From contig NZ_VANV01000034.1 of NCBI RefSeq assembly GCF_022496765.1, positions 1 through 43,087 of the forward strand: a stretch of DNA of 43,087 bases. The letters run 5' to 3'. This DNA comes from Acidaminobacter sp. JC074 (GTDB lineage Bacteria > Bacillota > Clostridia > Peptostreptococcales > Acidaminobacteraceae). Both the position numbers and the translations under genes were made by a program. Position 1 is the stretch's first letter; each line of letters begins with the position of its first letter. The notes under the pieces are model-generated. The model had not been told where the DNA came from. It did no database searches and worked only from the letters and a program-made list of their open reading frames with translations. Below are positions 1 through 7,029 of the stretch, piece after piece.

Positions 1-14
1 TACTATGTATACTA

Positions 15-47
15 AGTAGATTCGACATCGGATCTACTTTTCCTTTT
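15..47 (+). terminator. Candidate intrinsic terminator at left edge
   Basis: A stem AGTAGAT / ATCTACT (15-21 and 32-38), with a further CG pair inside, is followed by a T-rich run. It would terminate a plus-strand gene lying left of the window. No gene is seen for it here, so the assignment is by structure only. Confidence 0.5.
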
Positions 48-78
48 TGTAATTTTTACCAATTGATAAATAAAAGAA

Positions 79-116
79 ATGAACTATAAATCATCTGATT
101 CATAGTTCATTTTTGT
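79..116. terminator. Bidirectional terminator hairpin after the ferredoxin-like gene
   Basis: Near-perfect 13-bp stem (79-91 with 98-110). It is followed by TTTTTGTTTT on the plus side and by TTTCTTTTATTT when read on the minus strand, so it can end the minus-strand gene at 125-1036 and also plus-strand transcripts entering the window. Confidence 0.7.
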
Positions 117-124
117 TTTGTTAA

Positions 125-1036
125 TTATTTACTTTCGACAGCCCCTTTTTTTATGGTTTCATATTTGCCTTTAAAGAAAGTACACTTCTTTACACAAAGT
201 GTGCAGCCGTGATTGTTCGAAAATGGTACGGCACATTTCTTAAAATCCACACATTCTTTAGAACCATCATCCAGTATGACAGGCTGATCGTAAATAGCAT
301 CAGCTGGACAAGCTTTGACACATTTACCACACGTTTTGCAAAACGATTCAATCCACTCATGATCACCACTTGTAAAGGGTAGATTTTCAATGTCTGTATA
401 TATGGAAGCTATCCTAAGACTTGGACCACTTTTAGGTGAAATCAAAAGGCCGTGTTTGCCTGTATGACCTAGGCCTGCTTTTTGTGCAAGCATAGGATAA
501 TTGACATCTCCCCCTATAGCCGGTCCGGCTTGGGCGTTGAGTCCTTGTGTCTTTAAGAAGGTAGTCATCTTATTAACAATAACACCTAAGGTCATATAAG
601 TTCTAAAGATTTCGCTGACTGCTATTGAAGAAGGTGCCGTATCGATTTTATCCTTGTTCATCTCCATTATTAAGACGATGGCATTTTCAAATAAAATGCC
701 CTTGTCTTTAAAAATAAAATCTGGATCAACTTTTGTATAACCGATTTCAGTTATGCCCATGTCGGAACATAATTGTTCAAATTCTTTAAGCGCTTGATCG
801 GATATTTGCTTAGATTGATTGGGTTGGTAATTGATATATTTGTATGAATTCTTACTCTCGCGAATACAACGGATCATATAGGGTAGTACATAGGGTAGAT
901 CTTTCATTTTACCTTTGATGCTACCGTACTCTCGGATAACTTGTGGCACACTCAGACCAATGTGAGCATTTGGACCGGGTTGTATCAATTTGTTGACATC
1001 ATAATAGTTTTTTATGTCTGGTAATATAGGTTTCAT
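125..1036 (-). CDS. 4Fe-4S double-cluster protein, QueG/reductive-dehalogenase-like
   Basis: A 303-residue cytoplasmic iron-sulfur protein. The C-terminal third carries a ferredoxin motif CxxCxxCxxxCP (CKTCGKCVKACP) and then a second cysteine set ending CTLCVKKC, the arrangement of the 4Fe-4S double-cluster domain also found in epoxyqueuosine reductase and reductive dehalogenases. The N-terminal ~200 residues lack recognisable cobalamin-binding signatures, and it is shorter than true QueG (~380 residues), so queuosine reduction is not claimed. The start ATG follows GGAGGC at a normal distance. It is transcribed alone, divergent from the cobalamin adenosyltransferase, and ends before a hairpin terminator. 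The redox partner and substrate are unknown. Confidence 0.8.
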   Translation of the reverse strand: MKPILPDIKNYYDVNKLIQPGPNAHIGLSVPQVIREYGSIKGKMKDLPYVLPYMIRCIRESKNSYKYINYQPNQSKQISDQALKEFEQLCSDMGITEIGYTKVDPDFIFKDKGILFENAIVLIMEMNKDKIDTAPSSIAVSEIFRTYMTLGVIVNKMTTFLKTQGLNAQAGPAIGGDVNYPMLAQKAGLGHTGKHGLLISPKSGPSLRIASIYTDIENLPFTSGDHEWIESFCKTCGKCVKACPADAIYDQPVILDDGSKECVDFKKCAVPFSNNHGCTLCVKKCTFFKGKYETIKKGAVESK

Positions 1037-1120
1037 TTTATGCCTCCATTAAGTAAGTCTATTATAATACGGTTTAGCTGAAAAAGAAATTATTATGAAA
1101 ATATAAAGTATGTTTAATAT

Positions 1121-1139
1121 TATACCATTATGGTATAGT
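1121..1139 (+). promoter_or_regulatory. Palindrome overlapping a putative -10 of the adenosyltransferase gene
   Basis: TATACCAT-T-ATGGTATA (1121-1137) is a perfect 17-bp palindrome. Its right arm overlaps a -10-like TATAGT (1134-1139), about 27 bases before the start codon. No good -35 is seen. The position suits a repressor or activator site; the binding protein is unknown. Confidence 0.4.
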
Positions 1140-1165
1140 ATGAATATGAAGAGAAAGGATGGCCT

Positions 1166-1696
1166 ATGAAAGTATATACTAAAACAGGAGATAAGGGTAC
1201 AACAAGTTTATATGATGGCACTAGAGTATCTAAAGATTATATTAGAGTTGAAAGCTATGGGACCATTGATGAATTAAATTCAAGTTTAGGACTTGCTAAA
1301 AACTATATAGAAGAAAAAGAAATCAAAGATTTGGTTTCAAAATTACAACGTTCATTGTTTGACGTGGCGGGGGAACTGGCTACATCAGACTATAGAAAAT
1401 TTGTTTCAAGAGTAACAGAAGAAGACATTACTTTTTTAGAAAAGCAAATTGACCACTTCACATCGATTATGGACCAGGAAAATGCTTTTATTTTACCAGG
1501 CAGCAACTTGGCATCCGGACATTTGCATGTGGCAAGAACCATTTGTAGAAGAGCTGAAAGAAGAATGATTACTTTAAAATCACTTGAAGAAGTATCGGAT
1601 ACAGTCATGAAGTATGTCAATCGTCTATCAGATACCATTTACTCGATTGCAAGATTCTTAGAATCAGAACTGACTTACATTGAATTTAAAAAATAG
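1166..1696 (+). CDS. pduO: PduO-type ATP:cob(I)alamin adenosyltransferase
   Basis: A 176-residue enzyme that transfers the 5'-deoxyadenosyl group of ATP to cob(I)alamin, making coenzyme B12. The N-terminal TKTGDKGTTSLYDGTRVSK is the ATP-binding signature of the PduO family. The mid-protein RRAERR and the C-terminal YVNRLSD helix supply other conserved active-site residues, and the length is typical of the single-domain form. The ATG is preceded by AAAGGA. There is no cobalamin cluster or B12 enzyme next to it, so the served enzyme is not evident. It converges on the epimerase gene, sharing a palindromic terminator. Confidence 0.93.
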   Translation: MKVYTKTGDKGTTSLYDGTRVSKDYIRVESYGTIDELNSSLGLAKNYIEEKEIKDLVSKLQRSLFDVAGELATSDYRKFVSRVTEEDITFLEKQIDHFTSIMDQENAFILPGSNLASGHLHVARTICRRAERRMITLKSLEEVSDTVMKYVNRLSDTIYSIARFLESELTYIEFKK

Positions 1697-1713
1697 AAAG
1701 CACAAGCTTTCTA
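1694..1713. terminator. Shared palindromic terminator containing both stop codons
   Basis: TAGAAAGC-ACAA-GCTTTCTA. The first three bases are the TAG stop of the plus-strand adenosyltransferase and the last three, read on the minus strand, are the TAG stop of the epimerase. The stem is 8 bp with no strong T-run, so it may act as a terminator or a 3'-end stabiliser. Confidence 0.55.
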
Positions 1714-2619
1714 TATATCAGTCATAAATGGATCATGAAGTTTTGGATTGGTTTTCTTGTACCATTCATAAGTCTGTTTAAGACCTTCATAAAGATCGAA
1801 CTTAGGAACATGTAAACCATGTTCTTTTAGTTTGTCTATACTTAAGGTATAGGTAACATCCCTATAAGGAAAATACTTTCTCGATGGCTGCTCATCGGTT
1901 AGAATTCTTTCTACATGTTTACCAGTTACTTTTTCAAATACATCTAACATGTCATTAAAATCATAAATATGTTCGTGGGTTACATTGTAGGCCTGGCCGA
2001 TACAGGCATCATTTTTCAACATACTTGAGACGATCAAACATAAGTCATGAATATGTATAAACTGAGTTCTATTTTGACTATTAGGCACCTTAATTGGTCG
2101 TCCAGCTTCTAATTGGTCGAAGAAATAAGACTCTCTATACAAGGCATTTTCTGGACCATATAAGTAGGTCGGCCTAAAGATAACAAGAGGTAACTGGTCC
2201 TTTTCATAGGCCTTCATCAGATAGTTTTCTGCTTGAAGTTTGTCTAAGCCGTACTTTCTCCAGTTGTGGTTTTCTCCTAGTGGAAAATCTTCTTTTATTA
2301 AGTTCTTACTTGGACAGTAAACGGCACCTGAGGAACAGAAGATAAACCGTTTAAGTCTGCTTGTATCTAAGTGTTCAAGTAAAAGTCTAACATCCATTTC
2401 CGTATAGGCGGTAATGTCGATGACGTAGTCGTATTTATCTACTAACTGTTCTAAGTCTTCGGGCTTGTGCCTGTCGCCTCTGATATGGTTTCTATAGCCA
2501 GAGTAAGGGATTTCCTTAATGCCTCTAGTAAAGATGTCTACTTGATAGTTTTCATTGATAAAATGTTCAGCAATGCTTCTGCTGACAAAGGTAGAACCGC
2601 CCAATACAAGTATAGTCAT
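1711..2619 (-). CDS. NAD-dependent epimerase/dehydratase (extended SDR)
   Basis: A 302-residue extended short-chain dehydrogenase. The N-terminal GGSTFVSR is a nucleotide-binding loop of the GxxxxxG type, and YGLDKLQAE provides the catalytic YxxxK. The family acts on nucleotide sugars, although the short TFVSR form also resembles chloroplast RNA-binding SDRs, so the substrate is open. The start follows GAGGAG. It is the second gene of a minus-strand pair, 11 bases after the GNAT stop, so the two are probably co-transcribed. Confidence 0.85.
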   Translation of the reverse strand: MTILVLGGSTFVSRSIAEHFINENYQVDIFTRGIKEIPYSGYRNHIRGDRHKPEDLEQLVDKYDYVIDITAYTEMDVRLLLEHLDTSRLKRFIFCSSGAVYCPSKNLIKEDFPLGENHNWRKYGLDKLQAENYLMKAYEKDQLPLVIFRPTYLYGPENALYRESYFFDQLEAGRPIKVPNSQNRTQFIHIHDLCLIVSSMLKNDACIGQAYNVTHEHIYDFNDMLDVFEKVTGKHVERILTDEQPSRKYFPYRDVTYTLSIDKLKEHGLHVPKFDLYEGLKQTYEWYKKTNPKLHDPFMTDI

Positions 2620-2630
2620 ATTTTCTCCTC

Positions 2631-3113
2631 TTATAAAGTTAAGGTCATGTCATACCATTTGGCACCACCATGACTGGATTCTGATAAGCCATTATTTTCA
2701 AAGCCAAAGCTCTCATAATATTGTAAAAGATGTTCTTTACAGGTTAGGATGATAAAGCTTCGTTGGCTCGATTTTCCATATTCAATAAATGCATTCATAA
2801 GTTTTCTTGCATAACCCTTATGTTGGTAGTCAGGTTGAACATCTAGACCGTAAACAGCCAGTGTTTTACCTTTATCTGAATGGTATTTCATATCAGAGAA
2901 ATATTCGTCTTTAATGGTCATACCATCAAAGGCTGCTCCATTAATGAAACCGATGATTTTGTCATCAACTTCGCCTACTAAAAAGCCATCAGAGAAAGTT
3001 GTGATTCTGTCTTCTATGGCATCTTTTTTAGCTGCCTCAGCAATTGGGAAGCATTCTAATTCTATGTTGGTTATAGTTTCTAAATCCTTTAATACTGCAT
3101 TTCTGATTTTCAT
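2631..3113 (-). CDS. GNAT-family N-acetyltransferase
   Basis: A 160-residue acyltransferase of the GNAT superfamily. The acetyl-CoA binding segment appears as VQPDYQHKGYARKLM (motif A, Q/RxxGxG/A type). I start at the ATG at 3113, because GGAGGTG lies directly before it; an in-frame GTG 12 bases upstream is part of that Shine-Dalgarno sequence. It is the first gene of a two-gene unit with the epimerase. The acceptor substrate cannot be told from sequence. Confidence 0.85.
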   Translation of the reverse strand: MKIRNAVLKDLETITNIELECFPIAEAAKKDAIEDRITTFSDGFLVGEVDDKIIGFINGAAFDGMTIKDEYFSDMKYHSDKGKTLAVYGLDVQPDYQHKGYARKLMNAFIEYGKSSQRSFIILTCKEHLLQYYESFGFENNGLSESSHGGAKWYDMTLTL

Positions 3114-3163
3114 AGTCACCTCCACCTACATTTTAGTATGTATTTAATATAGTGGCAAGTAAT

Positions 3164-3194
3164 TATGATAGATCTTTAATTATGTGCTATCATA
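3164..3194 (+). other. Hairpin between divergent genes, just before a ribosome binding site
   Basis: TATGATAG (3164-3171) and CTATCATA (3187-3194) form an 8-bp inverted repeat with a 15-base loop. It ends shortly before the GGGGGA ribosome binding site of the membrane-protein gene at 3214. It could be a protein site or a leader structure. Confidence 0.3.
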
Positions 3195-3213
3195 TTACTA
3201 TGGGGGAAAAAGT

Positions 3214-4797
3214 ATGTATTCTAAGGGACTTTTGAAAACAGTTTTAATTGCAGCAGTGCTTGTTATCCTTGTAGGGCTCTATGCCTATATGACTCATGAA
3301 TATCAAGCCTTGCCATCTGAGGGCTGGTCTAAAGATGAACCCTTATTTAGCTATGAAACATCCACTGATTACGAGGATTTTTTTGAAAGGCAACTGTCTT
3401 ACATGACATTTAACCATGAGCTAAATATTGTCTATCTTGATAATGAAACTGTAAAGTACAAGGTTTATACGGATAAGTTGGATTTGGTCAGACAAGGGCA
3501 ACTTTTGAAGTTGAAATCACCTGCTGAGGAAATCTATGTAACAGCTTATGATGATTATTTTGAAATGGTTATTAAATCAGGAGAAAGTTTTTCATGCTTT
3601 AAGTTTAACAAGGACTTAAAGGTTCAGCAGACATATGAATTTGATATAGATCATCCTAATTATCATATTTCAAATAGCCATGTTATGGTAAAAAAAGAGG
3701 ATAATTTAGAAGTCTTATCATCTAAGGGTCATATTGAACTTCAAATGCCAAACAAAGCTTATGATGTGGTGAATGTTGTTACATATGATGATGACTATAC
3801 CTTGTATTACTTGACCATTATAGATGGTATCAGGATGATTCAGAAAGATTTATATGACAAGGAAGGTCACCTCTTAAAATCTGTTTCTATAGCACCGCTT
3901 TTAGTAGATGAACTCAGATTAAAGCCAATTGACTTTCAAGTTACAAGCATTGATGATCTAGAAGCTTATAAAATCAATGTCAAAGATATGAAGTTTGGTA
4001 CAACATACTTGAATTTTTACAAATATGATTTAAGTAAAGAATCCCTTGTTTTTTCTAAAAATTATAAGAAGCTTCAAGATTGGACTGATTTGATTTCAGA
4101 AAATGAAATGATTGTCCTTATGAATCATGAAGAACCAGCAAGGTTACTGGGAAAATCCTATCATAACTTTTTCAACATCATGGCCTACAACCTAGAAACA
4201 GAGGAGATAAGGGCTTTAACAAAGACTTATAGAGGACCAAGAGAGTATACATATCTAAAAGGTGATACATACGATTATTTGATCTGGGGAGAACTTAAAA
4301 GAGGGACCATGACAGTCAGAATAGCCTCTGATGATCCAGATTATATTGAGGCCTCTTTAGTTCTGACATCAGAAAGGCTACTGGATATCTTCTATCAAAC
4401 CATTGATGTCTTGATGAAGGTGCCAACCTATATGATTGTAGTGGGCATATTTATATTGGCTGTAACCATGCTTGTTATTATGCCATGTTATATGCTATTT
4501 GTTACTTTTTTTGAAAAACATCACACCGCTGTTTTTATCATTATGGTTATCCTACACAATTTGGCTAAGATATTTATACAGGCACAGTTTGTCAGTCGTA
4601 TCACTTTGCCTTTGATACTAGAGAACTATACTTTACCTTTTATGGTAGTGACCAATATACTGGCCATTTACACTTATATGGTCATCAATAAGCACCGTCA
4701 TTTTGATAATCCAATAACTGAGTATATACCTTTTTATATCACTGATATTGCTTTTCACACCTTGATATTTGGACCATACATTATGATGAACCTATAA
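3214..4797 (+). CDS. Unknown membrane protein with large extracytoplasmic domain
   Basis: A 527-residue protein I do not recognise. Residues ~5-25 form an uncleaved membrane anchor. About 370 residues follow that look extracytoplasmic: polar, beta-rich, no cysteine motif, with short repeating 'Y..D....Y' segments that could be a beta-propeller. Then come about four membrane segments in the last ~130 residues. The ATG at 3214 is chosen because GGGGGA precedes it; an in-frame GTG 30 bases upstream has no such site. It is monocistronic and ends at a strong terminator. Topology suggests a sensor or surface protein, which is inference only. Confidence 0.7.
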   Translation: MYSKGLLKTVLIAAVLVILVGLYAYMTHEYQALPSEGWSKDEPLFSYETSTDYEDFFERQLSYMTFNHELNIVYLDNETVKYKVYTDKLDLVRQGQLLKLKSPAEEIYVTAYDDYFEMVIKSGESFSCFKFNKDLKVQQTYEFDIDHPNYHISNSHVMVKKEDNLEVLSSKGHIELQMPNKAYDVVNVVTYDDDYTLYYLTIIDGIRMIQKDLYDKEGHLLKSVSIAPLLVDELRLKPIDFQVTSIDDLEAYKINVKDMKFGTTYLNFYKYDLSKESLVFSKNYKKLQDWTDLISENEMIVLMNHEEPARLLGKSYHNFFNIMAYNLETEEIRALTKTYRGPREYTYLKGDTYDYLIWGELKRGTMTVRIASDDPDYIEASLVLTSERLLDIFYQTIDVLMKVPTYMIVVGIFILAVTMLVIMPCYMLFVTFFEKHHTAVFIIMVILHNLAKIFIQAQFVSRITLPLILENYTLPFMVVTNILAIYTYMVINKHRHFDNPITEYIPFYITDIAFHTLIFGPYIMMNL

Positions 4798-4800
4798 TAC

Positions 4801-4823
4801 AGAGCCCTTGTGGCTCTTTTTTG
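4801..4823 (+). terminator. Intrinsic terminator
   Basis: AGAGCC-CTTGT-GGCTCT followed by a T-run, four bases after the stop codon of the 527-residue membrane protein. Confidence 0.85.
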
Positions 4824-4886
4824 GTGAAATAATTCTGTAAAATAAAAGTGCACATAATCATGATAAGCTAAAGAGGGGAGGCTGTT

Positions 4887-5885
4887 ATGAAAAATTTTGA
4901 TGACTTAACAAGGTTGGGCCGTATTAGGCGTAGTAAAAAAATAATTGAGTTAGGACTAGAACACTACGATATTGATGTAAAAAAGATGACCTTCTTAGAA
5001 GAAGCAACAAATATCTTCTATAAAGTCCTTGACGATAAGGGTAAGAAGTATGCTGTAAAGGTTTATCAAGAAATCAATTCCAATATGGACGATGCTCTAG
5101 TAGAAATGCATTTTCTACAGTTGATTAAAGAAAATACAGATATTCAGGTACCTGTACCTGTAAAGAATAAACAAGGTGATTTCATTACCTATTTGGATAC
5201 ACCTTATGATGACGTAAAAAAGCGTGTCTCTGTTTATGAGTGGCTGCCAGGAAAAGATTTGGACGAAAATGAAAAGGTTGAGCATTTTTACGAAATTGGT
5301 AGGATCATGGCAAAAGTACATGAGGTAACAAGCACTCATAAATTACCCAAGACTTTAAATCCAAAACGTCTAGATAAAGTCCTGTATTTTTCTGGAGATG
5401 ACTATTTTTATAAGATGGACAAATATCGTTCTAAGGTGAGTGATAAAACCTATAAACTTCTGGATTACATGATTCCTTACTTAGATGAAAGAATGGCAAA
5501 ACTCTACAATGAAAAGCCTTTCTTGATTCATGGTGATTTCAATCCATACAATGTGAGGCTTCATAGAAATTCCTTAAGGCTTCTTGACTTCGAAGATGCC
5601 TGTGTGGGTTATGAGATACACGATATTTCTATTTTCTTATTCTATTATCAATTAGACGACGATTATGAAGATTATAAAAAAGCATTTTTTAAAGGCTATA
5701 GGTCTATTAGGGATATTGACATAGATGAGGAAGAAATGAAGATGTTGATGATTGCAAGAAGAGTCAACTATATGAACTACATTTTGGCTATATCTGATGA
5801 TGTAGAAAAGTATTTAGATGTGAACACAGACAGGGTGATGACTTACCTTAAAGCGCTTCATGGTCCTGATTTTAATCTCGATTAA
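4887..5885 (+). CDS. APH/CotS-like phosphotransferase
   Basis: A 332-residue protein of the aminoglycoside phosphotransferase / homoserine kinase II / CotS fold. The catalytic loop HGDFNPYN (H215, D217, N222) and metal-binding DFE (D234) are intact. An N-lobe beta-sheet includes AVKVYQE, whose lysine is the likely ATP ligand. These kinases phosphorylate small alcohols, amino sugars or spore-coat substrates; which one is unknown. It is preceded by GGGAGG and appears to be a single gene. No resistance phenotype should be assumed. Confidence 0.85.
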   Translation: MKNFDDLTRLGRIRRSKKIIELGLEHYDIDVKKMTFLEEATNIFYKVLDDKGKKYAVKVYQEINSNMDDALVEMHFLQLIKENTDIQVPVPVKNKQGDFITYLDTPYDDVKKRVSVYEWLPGKDLDENEKVEHFYEIGRIMAKVHEVTSTHKLPKTLNPKRLDKVLYFSGDDYFYKMDKYRSKVSDKTYKLLDYMIPYLDERMAKLYNEKPFLIHGDFNPYNVRLHRNSLRLLDFEDACVGYEIHDISIFLFYYQLDDDYEDYKKAFFKGYRSIRDIDIDEEEMKMLMIARRVNYMNYILAISDDVEKYLDVNTDRVMTYLKALHGPDFNLD

Positions 5886-5908
5886 GTTTGTTAATCTCTT
5901 AACTTGCC

Positions 5909-5937
5909 TTGCTATGTTGACCAGTTTGGTGTATAAA
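5909..5937 (+). promoter_or_regulatory. Sigma-A promoter of the EIIC-like gene
   Basis: TTGCTA (5909-5914), 17 bases, TATAAA (5932-5937), 32 bases upstream of the start codon at 5970. Confidence 0.6.
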
Positions 5938-5969
5938 AGTGATGTAGCATAAAGTGAGTGAGGAGAAAA

Positions 5970-7001
5970 ATGAGTAAATTTAAAGGATTTTTAAAAAGGA
6001 AAAATATTGAGATTTCTACTAAACGTTATTTGATAACGGCCTTGTCTTATATGACTTATGGTTTGTTTTCATCTCTTATTATAGGAAGTATCTTAAATCA
6101 AATTGGTTTAAAATTAGATATTCCGCTTTTGTATGAGACAATATGGCCAGTTGCTAGAGCGATGACTGGTCCTGCAATTGCAGTAGCAATAGCATATGGT
6201 TTAGAAGCACCGCCACTGGTTATATTCGCATCAACTTTAACGGGTTCTGTAGGAGCTGCACTTGGTGGTCCTGTAGGCGCATTTGTTGCAGCTGTAGTTG
6301 GTACTGAGTTTGGTAAAATGGTTTCAAAAGAAACACGTATCGACATCTTAGTAACGCCATCGGTGACCATCATTACAGGTTGCTTAATAGGTTCTTTAGT
6401 AGGTGGACCGATTAATGCATTTATGACAGGTTTTGGTCAAATGATTGTTTCTGCAACAGAGTTACACACATTACCGATGTCTATTATTGTTTCTGTACTC
6501 ATGGGTATGGCCTTAACCTTACCTATTTCAAGTGCAGCGATTGGTATTATGCTTGGTTTGAGCGGTTTGGCAGCAGGAGCTGCAACAGCAGGTTGTGCAG
6601 CACAGATGGTCGGTTTTGCGGTTATTTCATTTAAGGAAAACGGCTGGTCAGGTTTCTTTTCACAAGGATTAGGCACGTCTATGCTTCAAATGCCTAACAT
6701 CGTTAAAAACTGGCGTATTTGGATTCCGGCGACATTGGCATCGGCCATAACGGGACCAATTGCAACCATTGTGTTTAAATTAGAAAATACAGCTATAGGA
6801 TCGGGTATGGGAACCAGTGGTCTTGTTGGACAGTTTGGTACTGTTGAAGCCATGGAGGCTGTCGGCTATTCAGGAGCCAGCATCTATGCGCCAATACTGA
6901 TTGTACATTTTCTATTACCGATGGCATTTTCACTGGCCTTTGCCTATATTTTAAGACAAATCGGCTGGATTAAAGAAAATGATTTAAAGTTAGAACTATA
7001 A
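5970..7001 (+). CDS. PTS EIIC-like membrane protein (PTS_EIIC_2 family)
   Basis: A 343-residue, very hydrophobic protein with about nine membrane segments and many Gly/Ala-rich stretches such as GGPVGAF and GGPINAF. This matches the short EIIC-like family often annotated as phosphotransferase IIC. No IIA or IIB domain or gene is near, so classical sugar phosphotransfer is unproven; it may be a stand-alone transporter. The start ATG at 5970 follows GTGAGGAG, while an in-frame GTG 12 bases upstream lies inside that site. It has its own promoter and converges on the FMN-binding protein gene across a shared hairpin. Confidence 0.8.
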   Translation: MSKFKGFLKRKNIEISTKRYLITALSYMTYGLFSSLIIGSILNQIGLKLDIPLLYETIWPVARAMTGPAIAVAIAYGLEAPPLVIFASTLTGSVGAALGGPVGAFVAAVVGTEFGKMVSKETRIDILVTPSVTIITGCLIGSLVGGPINAFMTGFGQMIVSATELHTLPMSIIVSVLMGMALTLPISSAAIGIMLGLSGLAAGAATAGCAAQMVGFAVISFKENGWSGFFSQGLGTSMLQMPNIVKNWRIWIPATLASAITGPIATIVFKLENTAIGSGMGTSGLVGQFGTVEAMEAVGYSGASIYAPILIVHFLLPMAFSLAFAYILRQIGWIKENDLKLEL

Positions 7002-7003
7002 AA

Positions 7004-7029
7004 GACTCGCATTTGCGAGTCTATTTTTT
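7004..7029. terminator. Bidirectional terminator between convergent genes
   Basis: GACTCGCA-TT-TGCGAGTC (7004-7021), followed by TATTTTTTT on the plus strand and TTTTA on the minus strand. The last stem base is also the first base (complement) of the minus-strand stop codon. Confidence 0.85.
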
